DNA from: Leucobacter sp. CX169 | GTDB lineage: Bacteria > Actinomycetota > Actinomycetes > Actinomycetales > Microbacteriaceae | Length of the DNA: 64,000 nucleotides | NCBI RefSeq assembly: GCF_017161405.1 | Contig: NZ_CP071051.1 | Coordinates: forward strand, 558,001 to 622,000 | Direction of reading: 5' to 3' | In this document: piece after piece, positions 9,097 through 17,588 of the stretch | Layout of the letters: the number at the start of each line of letters is the position of its first letter | Position numbering within the stretch: the first letter of the stretch is position 1 | Translations under genes and position numbers: made by a program | Notes under the pieces: model-generated | What the model was told of the DNA's origin: nothing | Databases searched by the model: none | Seen by the model: only the letters and a program-made list of their open reading frames with translations

Positions 9097-9570
9097 TTAG
9101 CGCAGCACTGCCACGCCGAGCGTCGCGAGCACCCCGAACGCCACGCCCCAGAGGATGATCGAGATGATCTGCCAGAGAATTACCGCGTTCTTCGAGGCAC
9201 CGAACGACACCATCGCCGCCGAGGTGATCTGGCTGGGCAGGAACACCTGACCGAGCAGGCTGACGCCGGGAACTCCGTACTGCTCGAGGCGCTGACGCAG
9301 CTTCTCGCGGCGGGGCGACAGCTCCTGGGGGGCGCGCTTCGCGGTGACTTTCTCGCGGACCCCATGCGTCCCGAGCACAAACGCGAGCATCGAGGCGATG
9401 TTCCCGACGATCGCCGCGACGATCGCGACGACCGGGTTGATTCCTGAAATCACCCCGATGGCCGAGCCGAAGTAGGACTCTACAAACGGGATCGCCGAGA
9501 TGAGGAGCACCCCGAGCCACTGGAAGATCTCGGGAAGCGAAGCGGTGAAGTCCTGGAGCGTCTGGAACAT
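9097..9570 (-). CDS. Small multi-pass membrane protein, Sm_multidrug_ex-like
   Basis: A 157-residue protein with hydrophobic segments near residues 15-35, 40-68, 105-125 and 130-155. A basic cytoplasmic-type loop (KVTAKRAPQELSPRREKLRQ) sits in the middle. The ESYFGSAIGVISGINP stretch followed by two hydrophobic helices resembles small putative export proteins of the Sm_multidrug_ex/DedA-like type. No transport substrate can be named. It is transcribed alone, towards the acyl-CoA oxidase. Confidence 0.6.
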   Translation of the reverse strand: MFQTLQDFTASLPEIFQWLGVLLISAIPFVESYFGSAIGVISGINPVVAIVAAIVGNIASMLAFVLGTHGVREKVTAKRAPQELSPRREKLRQRLEQYGVPGVSLLGQVFLPSQITSAAMVSFGASKNAVILWQIISIILWGVAFGVLATLGVAVLR

Positions 9571-9713
9571 GGTGAGCCTTTCGAAGCGATGATTGCGGCC
9601 GCGCCGCCTGCAAGAGCAGGGGTGTGCGGCGATGACTCAATCCTTCCGGGGCGCAGCGCACCGCACTAGTGCCCCCTTGTCACGTGTGAGCGAGCGATTG
9701 TGCACGGTCGATT

Positions 9714-9729
9714 CGTGACATCTGTCACG
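9714..9729. promoter_or_regulatory. Inverted-repeat operator upstream of the sensor kinase gene
   Basis: CGTGACATCTGTCACG is a perfect 7-bp inverted repeat with a 2-bp spacer. A half-site-like TGTCACGTGTGA lies just upstream (~9679). If transcription starts at the ATG of the kinase (9765; -10 box TAGGCT at 9752-9757), the dyad is centred near -43, where class II activators bind. Autoregulation by the NarL-type regulator encoded downstream is inference. Confidence 0.5.
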
Positions 9730-9764
9730 GGTCGGCAGGCGCGCCGCGGCCTAGGCTTGATTCA

Positions 9765-10976
9765 ATGACCGGCCCTCACCATTCCACCCGGCCAGGGGAT
9801 GGCGTGCACGCCACCTGGACCTACACGCTCGGCTCGATCGTCTTCTTCTTCGCGATGATCGACGCGCTGATGCTGGTGAGCCTTGCCGAAAGCGCGACGC
9901 GATCGGGAGCGCCGCTGGAGTACCTGCTGCTGTTCGCCATCGTTGCTGCTTCGGTCGTCCAAATTCGGTACTGCTGGTTTCTGCGCGTGGGTGCGGGCGG
10001 CGGGTTCTTGTCGACGGGGTGGACCGTCGCGCTCGTTGCCCCGGCGGCACTCAGCTGGACGCTCGCGTGGGTACTTCCTGCACATACCCTCTTCGCCGCC
10101 CTCCCGGTCTGGCTGAGCTGCTCGCTCGTCGTGTGCCTCCTGCCGCGCTCGCGTCGCCTGCCCTTGCTCGCGGGGGCGGGGGTGCTCGCCGCGCTCCCGG
10201 TCGCGGTGCACGCCCTCCTCGGAGTCGAACCGCTGAATCTCTGGGGGAGCGGCCGGGACCTCCTCGTGGTGGTCTACGCCCTCATGCTGCCCCTCATGCT
10301 GCTGCTGAGTCTGTGGTTCTGGCGCGTCGTGCTGCGGCTCGATGAGAGCCGGCTGGTCGCCGGTGAGCTGGCGGTCACCCAGGAGCGGCTGCGCTTCGCC
10401 GCCGATCTGCACGACATCCAGGGACATCACCTGCAAGTCATCGCGCTCAAGGCGGAGCTTGCCGAACGGTTGCTCGAACGCGACCCTGCGGCGGCCGCCG
10501 ACCAACTGCACGAGGTGCGCATGATTGCGAAGACGGCAATGGAGGAGACGCGCTCGCTCGTCGCGGGGCTCCGCGAGGTCACGTTGGATGCCGAGCTCGA
10601 GAACGCGCGCGAGGTGCTCGCCCTCGCCGGCGCCGACTGCGCGCTCGACCTCGGCCCCCTTCCCGCCGACCGGCGGGTGCGCCGGGCTCTCGCGCTCTGC
10701 GTGCGCGAGGCGACCACCAACATCCTGCGGCACAGCGACGCGCGGTCCGCGTCGATCGTGCTGCGCGCCACCGCTGAGGGCTGCACCCTGCAGGTCACGA
10801 ACGACGGGCTTGCGCCTGTGCAGGATCCCGCCGCTCGTGCCCCGGGTTCCGGCCTCGCCGGCCTGCGCGAGCGGGTCGTGGAACTCGGCGGCTCGCTCGA
10901 GGCGAGCGTCGATCCAAGCTCCGATCGGCATGAGTTGCTCGTCTGGGTTCCGGTTCGCGCGGGGGTGCCCGCATGA
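9765..10976 (+). CDS. NarL/DesK-type sensor histidine kinase
   Basis: Membrane sensor of a two-component system, 403 residues. Several hydrophobic segments fill residues ~15-190 and probably sense a membrane or envelope signal. The HisKA_3 dimerisation domain contains AADLHDIQGHH with the phospho-accepting histidine near residue 215. An HATPase domain follows, with an N-box-like region (EATTNILRHSDARS) and a G-box (GSGLAGLRERVVELGG). No Shine-Dalgarno is evident; TAGGCT 7 nt before the ATG suggests a leaderless mRNA. The stop overlaps the start of the response regulator (ATGA). No target gene such as an ABC exporter is adjacent. Confidence 0.92.
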   Translation: MTGPHHSTRPGDGVHATWTYTLGSIVFFFAMIDALMLVSLAESATRSGAPLEYLLLFAIVAASVVQIRYCWFLRVGAGGGFLSTGWTVALVAPAALSWTLAWVLPAHTLFAALPVWLSCSLVVCLLPRSRRLPLLAGAGVLAALPVAVHALLGVEPLNLWGSGRDLLVVVYALMLPLMLLLSLWFWRVVLRLDESRLVAGELAVTQERLRFAADLHDIQGHHLQVIALKAELAERLLERDPAAAADQLHEVRMIAKTAMEETRSLVAGLREVTLDAELENAREVLALAGADCALDLGPLPADRRVRRALALCVREATTNILRHSDARSASIVLRATAEGCTLQVTNDGLAPVQDPAARAPGSGLAGLRERVVELGGSLEASVDPSSDRHELLVWVPVRAGVPA

Positions 10977-11611
10977 CCGGGAAGATTCGCCTGCTTCTCG
11001 CGGACGACGAGCACCTGATTCGGGGCGCCCTCGAGGCGCTGCTCGGGCTCGAGCCCGACATCGAGATCGTCGCGAGCGCCGACAACGGCGTGTGTGCCGT
11101 GCGGCTCGCTCGCGAGACGCGGCCCGACATCTGCCTGCTCGACCTCGAGATGCCGCAGGCGGACGGGCTCGAGGCGGCCGCGCGGATCCTGCAGGAGACG
11201 CCGGAGCCCGGGGACTCGCAACGTCCGCTTCCCCGCGTCATCATCGTGACCCGCCACGCCCGGCCGGGGGTGCTGCGCCGCGCCCTCGCAGCCAAGGTGT
11301 CCGGCTTCGTGCCGAAGTCGACCGCGGCGGGAGACCTGGCCGACGTGATCCGCGACGTCGCCGCCGGCAAGCGCTACATCGACCCTGAGATCGCGGCGGC
11401 GGCACTCTCGGCCGAGCGCTGCCCGCTCACTGACCGTGAGCTGGACGCGCTGCGCTCAAGCCGTGCGACGACGAGCGTGCAGGAGATCGCTGACCAGCTG
11501 TTCCTGTCGCCGGGCACCGTGCGCAACTACCTGTCGTCCGCAATCACGAAGCTGGGCGCGAGCTCCCGGCACGCCGCGGCCGAGCAGGCCTGGCAGCAGG
11601 GCTGGATCTAG
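10973..11611 (+). CDS. NarL-family response regulator
   Basis: A 212-residue transcription factor coupled to the upstream kinase by a 4-nt ATGA overlap. The receiver domain has the acidic pair ADDE near residues 10-13, the phospho-acceptor Asp57 in LLDLEMP, and Lys in the VPKS region. The C-terminal LuxR-type HTH spans ~residues 150-205 (LTDRELDAL, then EIADQLFLSPGTVRNYLSS). It is the cognate partner of the kinase; its regulon is unknown. Confidence 0.93.
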   Translation: MTGKIRLLLADDEHLIRGALEALLGLEPDIEIVASADNGVCAVRLARETRPDICLLDLEMPQADGLEAAARILQETPEPGDSQRPLPRVIIVTRHARPGVLRRALAAKVSGFVPKSTAAGDLADVIRDVAAGKRYIDPEIAAAALSAERCPLTDRELDALRSSRATTSVQEIADQLFLSPGTVRNYLSSAITKLGASSRHAAAEQAWQQGWI

Positions 11612-11644
11612 GGACCCGACAGGCGACTCGATTAGGCTGGCCGC

Positions 11645-12622
11645 ATGACTCAACCGCTGCGCCAAATGTTCCCGCCGATCGAGCCTTACCTCACCGGGAT
11701 GCTGCCGGTCGGCGACGGGCATGAGGTGTATTTCGAGGAGTGCGGAAACCCGGACGGGCAGCCCGTCGTGTTCCTGCACGGCGGCCCCGGGGGCGGCTGC
11801 TCGCCCGATCACCGCCGCTATCACGACCCCGAGAAGTACCGGATCGTCCTGTTCGACCAACGCGGCTGCGGCCGCAGCACCCCGCACGCGAGTGCCCCTG
11901 GCGCGGACCTCACGTCGAACACCACCTGGCACCTCGTAGCCGACATCGAGCGGCTGCGCGCGCACCTCGGCATCGATCGGTGGCAGGTGTTCGGCGGATC
12001 CTGGGGCTCGACGCTCGCGCTTGCCTACGCACAGACGCACGCCGAGCGCGTGACGGCACTCGTGCTGCGGGGCATCTTCACCCTCCGCAAGAGCGAGATC
12101 GACTGGTTCTATCAATCAGGCGCCTCGTTCCTCTTCCCGGATGTCTGGGAGGAGTACCTCGCGCCCATCCCCGAGGCCGAGCGCGGCGACCTGGTCGCCG
12201 CGTACCACCGACGCCTGTTCGACGCCGACCCGGCGGTGCACGTGCCCGCGGGCGTTGCGTGGACGGTGTGGGAGAACTCGACCATCCGGCTCGCCCCGGA
12301 CGCCGCGGGCATCGCGGAGGCCCGGGCGGACGTCGACGCGGCGGTCGCGTTCGCCCGCATCGAGAACCACTACTTCACGAACGCGGGCTGGATGGAAGAC
12401 GGTCAGCTCATTCGCGAGGCGCGCGAGAAGCTCGCCGGGATCCCGGGCGTCATCGTCCAGGGGCGGTACGACGTATGCACGCCGGCGGTCACCGCATGGG
12501 ACCTGCACCGCGCGTGGCCCGAGGCCGAGTTCGAGATGATCGGCGACGCGGGCCACGCCTCGAGCGAGCCCGGAATTGTCGATGCCCTGGTGCGCGCGAC
12601 CGAGCGATTCACCACGCCATAG
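11645..12622 (+). CDS. pip: Prolyl aminopeptidase (proline iminopeptidase), S33 family
   Basis: Cytoplasmic alpha/beta-hydrolase that removes N-terminal proline from peptides. The 325-residue length is typical. The oxyanion region HGGPGG is at residues 45-50, DQRGCGRS follows, and the nucleophile elbow GGSWG carries Ser119. A C-terminal Asp/His pair (RYDVCTP, GDAGHASS) completes the triad. TAGGCT 6 nt before the ATG suggests a leaderless transcript separate from the two-component genes. Confidence 0.92.
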   Translation: MTQPLRQMFPPIEPYLTGMLPVGDGHEVYFEECGNPDGQPVVFLHGGPGGGCSPDHRRYHDPEKYRIVLFDQRGCGRSTPHASAPGADLTSNTTWHLVADIERLRAHLGIDRWQVFGGSWGSTLALAYAQTHAERVTALVLRGIFTLRKSEIDWFYQSGASFLFPDVWEEYLAPIPEAERGDLVAAYHRRLFDADPAVHVPAGVAWTVWENSTIRLAPDAAGIAEARADVDAAVAFARIENHYFTNAGWMEDGQLIREAREKLAGIPGVIVQGRYDVCTPAVTAWDLHRAWPEAEFEMIGDAGHASSEPGIVDALVRATERFTTP

Positions 12623-12692
12623 AGGTACCGCGCCGTCGATAGACTGACGACAGTTTCGGCGACCGCCGAGCAGCCGAGCCGAGGAGGCCGAA

Positions 12693-13607
12693 GTGACGTT
12701 CAACGACAACGTCCGCGTTGACACCAGCAAGGTCCAGCGCCGTACCGGTGGAAGCGGCGGCGGTGGCCGTGGCGGTCTGAAGATCGCCGGCGGCGGTCTC
12801 GTCGGCGTTATCGTGCTGTTCGTCGTGGGCCAGCTGCTCGGCGTGAACCTCCTGGGCAGCGGAGGAATTGGCGGGCTGGGGAGCCTCGGCACCGTCTCTG
12901 ACCAGAGCACCCAGTCGGTCACGACAGGCAACCTTGATGAGTGTCAGACGGGCGAGGCGGCGAACGTCGACGACGTCTGCCGCATGACGGCCGCGAGCGA
13001 CGCGATCGACCGCTACTGGGCGACCCAGGTCGGGAACTATCGCGCGCCGGGCGTCGTCCTGTACGACGGCTCGACCCAGTCGGGTTGCGGCCCGGCGACC
13101 GCGGACGTCGGACCGTTCTACTGCCCCGCCGACGAGTCGATCTATGTTGACACCGCCTTCTTCCAGACGCTCCGCACCGACTTCGGGGCCTCGGGCGGAT
13201 CTCTCGCCCAGATGTACGTGCTCGCGCATGAGTGGGGCCACCACATCTCGAACCTCATCGGCTCGATGAACCTCGCGGGCCGCGCCTCCGGCCCGACCTC
13301 GGGTTCGGTCCGCCTCGAGCTGCAGGCCGACTGCTTCGCCGGAGCCTGGACGCGCAGCGCCTCGACCGTCTCGGACGACAGCGGCGTGCCGTTCCTGAAG
13401 CCCGTGACGACCGAGCAGATCGCGGACGCGCTGAACGCGGCGGCCGCGGTGGGCGACGACAGCATCCAGCAGCGCTCGACCGGCAGCATCAACCCCGAGG
13501 GCTTCACCCACGGCACGTCGGAGCAGCGCCAGCGCTGGTTCCAGACCGGCTATGACCAGGGCCCGACGGCCTGCGCGACGTTCGACGTCGACGGCTCGCA
13601 GCTGTAG
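12693..13607 (+). CDS. YpfJ-type neutral zinc metallopeptidase
   Basis: A 304-residue membrane-anchored protein. A glycine-rich cytoplasmic N-terminus is followed by one transmembrane helix (~residues 30-50). The extracellular domain carries HEWGHHIS near residue 179, a zinc-binding HExxH motif typical of the putative neutral zinc metallopeptidase family. The downstream LELQADCFAGAW probably contributes the third zinc ligand. Start GTG at 12693 follows GAGGAGG. Substrates of this family are largely unknown. Confidence 0.88.
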   Translation: MTFNDNVRVDTSKVQRRTGGSGGGGRGGLKIAGGGLVGVIVLFVVGQLLGVNLLGSGGIGGLGSLGTVSDQSTQSVTTGNLDECQTGEAANVDDVCRMTAASDAIDRYWATQVGNYRAPGVVLYDGSTQSGCGPATADVGPFYCPADESIYVDTAFFQTLRTDFGASGGSLAQMYVLAHEWGHHISNLIGSMNLAGRASGPTSGSVRLELQADCFAGAWTRSASTVSDDSGVPFLKPVTTEQIADALNAAAAVGDDSIQQRSTGSINPEGFTHGTSEQRQRWFQTGYDQGPTACATFDVDGSQL

Positions 13608-13624
13608 CATCCCCGCAGAGACAC

Positions 13625-13667
13625 CAATGGCGTCGGTGCTCCGGTTTCCCGGGCACCGACGCCATTG
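13625..13667. terminator. Bidirectional terminator
   Basis: A perfect 15-bp inverted repeat (CAATGGCGTCGGTGC and complement) with a 13-nt loop sits between the convergent stops of the metallopeptidase and the LysR-domain gene. TTT follows on the plus strand. Confidence 0.85.
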
Positions 13668-13673
13668 TTTGCG

Positions 13674-14603
13674 CTACTTCTTCTTGCGCTTGTCGAGGCG
13701 CTTGATGGCCTTGTTGCGCTCGGCCTTTTCCTGCACCGCGGCGAGCTGAGCGCCGCGCGAGTTGCGCTTGAGCTGCGGCTTCTTGGGCACCTGTAGCTGC
13801 GGCTTCGCGACCTTTTTCGGTGCGGCCTGGACGTCTTCGGGCTCGGGTCGCGAGCTGCGCGAGGTGCGCCCGCGCAGGATCCCGGCGAGCTGCTGCACGT
13901 CAGACGAGTCACGGCCGACGCGCCAGGTTGCCCAGACGCTGCTGCCGATCAGCGGCGGGTCGGCGATGATCGGGATGATCACGTGCTCTTTCTTGTTGAT
14001 GAGGTGCCGCGCGAGCGGGATCGGCATCAGGATCGAACCGGCGCCGGTCGCGACGAGCTGCAGGGTGGCCCGGATGTTCTTCGGCATCCATGCGGGGTCG
14101 GCCCACGGCTCGGCGTCCGGCCATTCGGGGGAGTGGTCGGGGTGATCGAGCAGCGGCGTGTACGCGATATCGGTCATCCGCACGGCCGGCTCGTCCGCAA
14201 GTTCGTGTCCCTTGGGCACGACGAGTCCCATCGACTCGGTGTAGAGGAACATCGCGTGGCGCGTGATCTTCGCCTCCGTGTCTGTGTCCGAGTCCGGCGT
14301 CCAGATGACGCTGCCGTGCTCGGCCGCACCCTCAGGGATCTCGCCCGGGGCGGTGCGCTCGATGACGACGTCGCAGTCAGCAGCGAGCTCGGAGGTGCGG
14401 CCAAACGCCATGTTGAGCGGGACCATCTCGAGGACGCGACCGGGGACGGCGGCGCGCCAGCGGCGCTCCCACTTGCTGGGCGCGATACCGCGGGCGAAGC
14501 CCAGGCGCAGCGGCGGCGGGGTCAGGTCGAACTCGGTGCCGAGCGGAAGTGCCTCGGCAGGATCCTGCCCCTGGGTAGCTGGAGTGGTCGGGGTCTCGTT
14601 CAC
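13674..14603 (-). CDS. LysR-type substrate-binding domain protein lacking an HTH
   Basis: A 309-residue protein. Residues ~30-240 resemble the effector-binding domain of LysR regulators (LRLGFARGI near the start, GLVVPKGHELADEP in the middle, VATGAGSILMPIPLARHL later). There is no N-terminal winged HTH, and the C-terminal ~70 residues are a basic Lys/Arg tail ending in KRLDKRKKK. The GTG start shares GTGA with the stop of the alkyltransferase-like gene, so the two are translationally coupled. The basic tail may bind nucleic acid or acid surfaces. The function is unknown; a ligand-sensing partner role is inference. Confidence 0.8.
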   Translation of the reverse strand: MNETPTTPATQGQDPAEALPLGTEFDLTPPPLRLGFARGIAPSKWERRWRAAVPGRVLEMVPLNMAFGRTSELAADCDVVIERTAPGEIPEGAAEHGSVIWTPDSDTDTEAKITRHAMFLYTESMGLVVPKGHELADEPAVRMTDIAYTPLLDHPDHSPEWPDAEPWADPAWMPKNIRATLQLVATGAGSILMPIPLARHLINKKEHVIIPIIADPPLIGSSVWATWRVGRDSSDVQQLAGILRGRTSRSSRPEPEDVQAAPKKVAKPQLQVPKKPQLKRNSRGAQLAAVQEKAERNKAIKRLDKRKKK

Positions 14604-14938
14604 GGCGCAACTTTCGCGTAGATGTCGTGGGAATAGGGAAGCCGCGCGCTCGAGAGCGCGAGCCGGTAGTCATCGGGGGCGAGGACCCCGCGCAGCGGAG
14701 TGTCTTCCTCGCGGTAGTGCGGCAGTGCAAGCCTGGCGTGGCCCTGGGGCGGCAGGCCACTTGCGGGCACCACCCTCCACCAGGGTACGGCGTGTCCGTA
14801 CAGTGCGAGTACCTGACCGACCGCGCGCGGGGCGTTTGACCCGATCGCGTAGGCGACATCGCCGTACGTCATGACGCGCCCAGCGGGAATGCGCGTCACC
14901 GTGGCGAGCACTGCGTCGACAAACTCTGGGCTGGGCAC
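14600..14938 (-). CDS. Alkyltransferase-like (ATL) DNA-lesion-binding protein
   Basis: A 112-residue single-domain relative of O6-alkylguanine-DNA alkyltransferase. The fold is marked by IPAGRVMTYGDVAYAIG and RAVGQVL. The usual active-site PCHR is replaced by PWWRV (residues 52-56), so the protein cannot accept an alkyl group. ATL proteins bind O6-alkylguanine and hand it to nucleotide excision repair. It is the first gene of a two-gene minus-strand unit with the LysR-domain protein. Confidence 0.9.
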   Translation of the reverse strand: MPSPEFVDAVLATVTRIPAGRVMTYGDVAYAIGSNAPRAVGQVLALYGHAVPWWRVVPASGLPPQGHARLALPHYREEDTPLRGVLAPDDYRLALSSARLPYSHDIYAKVAP

Positions 14939-14960
14939 GCACTCAGACTACGCGGTGCGG

Positions 14961-14992
14961 ATTGGCATGTCTTTCCGTCCGAATCGGCATGT
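14961..14992 (+). promoter_or_regulatory. Direct repeat, candidate AraC-type activator site
   Basis: ATTGGCATGT (14961-14970) and ATCGGCATGT (14983-14992) are direct repeats with a 22-bp period, two helical turns. The second copy overlaps the -35 position of a putative promoter whose -10 is TAGCCT at ~15013. This arrangement is typical of AraC-family activators, and an AraC gene ends this transcription unit. Confidence 0.5.
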
Positions 14993-15052
14993 TCTGGGCG
15001 CTCACAGTTTCGTAGCCTCGGGTGAACCCGGAAATCGACCCCTGGAGGCGTC

Positions 15053-16207
15053 ATGACTTCGAGTACACGAACGCAGCTGCCGCAGTTGAGCCGGCGGACC
15101 CTGTTGCGCCTGGCGGGAACCGGGGCCGGGCTGCTCGGACTGTCGACCCTTGCCGGGTGCGCCCCCTCGGCTCCGGGATCCTCCCCGCTGGTTTGGGGAA
15201 ACTGGACGTTCACGATGGACTTCGACGAGGAGACCCAGAGCTACCCGACGCTTGAGCAGTTCACGAAGCAGTCGGGCATTCCGGTCGACTTCCTCGAGGA
15301 CATTGACGACAGTGCGACTTTCTACGCGAAGATCCGGGAGCAGCTGCAAAAGGGGAGCTTCCCCGGCTACGATCTCTTCAATTTCGCCGACGACTTCACA
15401 GCGCGCGTCATCGAGAACGGTGAGGTGCAGGAGATCAATCACGCGAACATTCCGAACCTTGCGAACGTGCTGCCGCTGATGAGTAGTCCCGCCTACGACC
15501 CGACGCTGCAGTACAGCGTGCCGTGGCAGGGCGGGATGACGGGGCTCTGCTACAACACGAAGTTGTACCCGAAGGGGATCCGGAGCATGGCCGACCTGAC
15601 CGAGCCCGCGCTCGAAGGTCGCGTGAGCGTGCTGTCCGAGATGACCGACACCGTGGGGCTCACGCTGCTGGGGCAAGGCGTGGACGTGTCGGGTGACTGG
15701 GGCGATGCGGAGTTCGAGCGGGCGCTCGCCGAGATCAGTGAGCGCGTCGAGTCGGGGCAGTACGCCCAGGTCAAAGGAAACTCGTACACGCAGGACCTCC
15801 AGAGTGGCAACATCTGGGCCGCGATGTGCTGGTCGGGCGACGTGCAGGTGCTCAACGACGAGGCGGGCGAGGAACTCTTCAAATGGGTTATTCCGGAGGA
15901 GGGCGGGACGAAGTACGTCAACTCGATCCTGGTGCCGCGTGGAACCGAGCGCATGGCCGACATCGAGCAGCTCATCGACTTCTATTACCAGCCCGACGTG
16001 ATGGCCGAGGTCACCGCCTACACCGCGAGCGTGCCGCCGGTTACCGGGGTGCGGGAGGAACTCGCGAAGATTGACCCCGCGCTGGCGGACAGCCCCATGC
16101 TGTTCCCGAGCGAAAAGGACGCGGAGCGGATCTACGACTTCCGACTGTTGACGCCCGCGGAGACGAAGACGTACACCGGACAGTTCCTCAAGGTCCTGGG
16201 CCTCTAG
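15053..16207 (+). CDS. Tat-exported lipoprotein, PotD-like ABC solute-binding protein
   Basis: A 384-residue extracellular solute-binding protein. The N-terminus has a twin-arginine signal (SRRTLLRLAG) and a lipobox LAGC, so it should be a membrane-anchored lipoprotein. The mature part (FTKQSGIPVDFLEDIDD, YDLFNFADD, VPWQGGMTGLCYNTK, LVPRGTERM) resembles spermidine/putrescine-type binding proteins. No permease or ATPase gene is adjacent, so it must use a distant transporter. It is followed after 15 nt by an amidohydrolase, suggesting that both serve one substrate. Confidence 0.87.
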   Translation: MTSSTRTQLPQLSRRTLLRLAGTGAGLLGLSTLAGCAPSAPGSSPLVWGNWTFTMDFDEETQSYPTLEQFTKQSGIPVDFLEDIDDSATFYAKIREQLQKGSFPGYDLFNFADDFTARVIENGEVQEINHANIPNLANVLPLMSSPAYDPTLQYSVPWQGGMTGLCYNTKLYPKGIRSMADLTEPALEGRVSVLSEMTDTVGLTLLGQGVDVSGDWGDAEFERALAEISERVESGQYAQVKGNSYTQDLQSGNIWAAMCWSGDVQVLNDEAGEELFKWVIPEEGGTKYVNSILVPRGTERMADIEQLIDFYYQPDVMAEVTAYTASVPPVTGVREELAKIDPALADSPMLFPSEKDAERIYDFRLLTPAETKTYTGQFLKVLGL

Positions 16208-16222
16208 GCGCAGGGGACGGAG

Positions 16223-17560
16223 ATGAAAAAGATGACACTTCCCCACGGCTTCGCGCTCTGCGACGTGACGATTGTCGACGGCACCGGAGCTGATGCGCAG
16301 CCGCGCCCTGACTCGTTCATTGAGGTGCGGGGCAAACGGATCACCGCGATGGGGCCAATGGCCGACTTCGTGGCGCGGCCAGAGATCGACGTGGTCTCGT
16401 TGCCGGGTCACTTCGTGATGCCCGGGCTGATCGACGCGCACGTGCACCTCTCGGGCGGCCGTGCCGACGTCGACGACCAGGAGATGGGAGTCGTCGCCGA
16501 GCCGATGCTCCTCAAAGCGATGCGCTCGGTGTACGAGGCGCAACAGCTCCTCAAGCGCGGCTTCACTACTGTCCGCGACATCTCGTGGAACGGGCTGTAC
16601 CTCAAGCGGCTGTTCTTCGAGCAGACGATTCCCGGCCCCAAGGTCGTCGCCTGCGGCCCCGGCCTCTCCCGCACCGGCGGCCACGCCGACCTACACCAGT
16701 TCACCCCTGACTATGTCGCCGAGGCCGGGGTGTGGGGCCTGATTGCTGACGGCCCGGAAGAGGTCCGCAAGGCGGTGCGGAGAAACCTTCGCGAGGGCGC
16801 CGACGCCATCAAGATTTGGGTGAGCGGCGGGGACAACTGGCCCCACGATCGCATTGACGACGTGCACTACTCGATGGAGGAGGTGCGCGCGTGCGTCGAC
16901 GAGGCGCACCGGCAGACGGGGACGATCGTCGCGGCCCACGCCGAGAATCGGGAAGCGATCGAGATGGCGATCGACGCCGGTTGCGACACGATCGAGCACG
17001 GCGAGGACATCGACGAGGCGCTCGCCCAGAAGATGGTTGCGAATGGCACGATTCTGGTGCCGACGCTGCAGCTCATCGTCAACTGGTACCGCGACTTCAT
17101 CCCGCTCGGCGAGGGCGAGCGAACGCAGATCAGGCCCGACGCCTTCCTCTACCGGGACCTGTACGAGGAACGCACCGAGGAGATGGGCGAGGCGTACGGC
17201 GCCGCGGCCGAGACGAGTTTCCGCACGGCGCTCGCCGCCGGGGTCAAGATCGCGCTGGGCTCGGACACCGTGTACGAGCCGCTCACGAAGTACGGCGAGT
17301 ACAGCGCGCTCGAGTTCCGCGCGCTCGTGCAGTGCGGCATGACGGTGCCGCAGGCGATTCACGCGGCGACCGCGGTGTCGTCCGAGGCCGTCGGAATGTC
17401 GCACGTGATCGGCACCCTCGAGACGGGCAAGCTCGCTGACCTGCTCGTGCTGCGGGCCGACCCGACGTCGAGTGCCGAGGTCGTCTACGACGTGGCGAAC
17501 CACGCGCGCGTGTATTGCGATGGCAAGCTCACCGTGCGGGACGGCGAATTCGTCTGGTAG
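16223..17560 (+). CDS. Metal-dependent amidohydrolase
   Basis: A 445-residue cytosolic TIM-barrel hydrolase of the amidohydrolase superfamily. Visible metal ligands are HVH in GLIDAHVHLSGG, the carboxylated-lysine candidate in AIKIWVSGGDNW, His in AAHAEN, His in IEHGEDIDE and Asp in LGSDTVYEP. The imidazolonepropionase/Xaa-Pro-dipeptidase-like subgroup is the best fit; the substrate (cyclic amide, peptide or similar) is unknown. It shares a transcription unit with the upstream binding lipoprotein and the downstream AraC regulator, suggesting uptake and hydrolysis of one compound. Confidence 0.88.
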   Translation: MKKMTLPHGFALCDVTIVDGTGADAQPRPDSFIEVRGKRITAMGPMADFVARPEIDVVSLPGHFVMPGLIDAHVHLSGGRADVDDQEMGVVAEPMLLKAMRSVYEAQQLLKRGFTTVRDISWNGLYLKRLFFEQTIPGPKVVACGPGLSRTGGHADLHQFTPDYVAEAGVWGLIADGPEEVRKAVRRNLREGADAIKIWVSGGDNWPHDRIDDVHYSMEEVRACVDEAHRQTGTIVAAHAENREAIEMAIDAGCDTIEHGEDIDEALAQKMVANGTILVPTLQLIVNWYRDFIPLGEGERTQIRPDAFLYRDLYEERTEEMGEAYGAAAETSFRTALAAGVKIALGSDTVYEPLTKYGEYSALEFRALVQCGMTVPQAIHAATAVSSEAVGMSHVIGTLETGKLADLLVLRADPTSSAEVVYDVANHARVYCDGKLTVRDGEFVW

Positions 17561-17588
17561 CGAGAGGGCCGCGTACCCTGAACTCACC

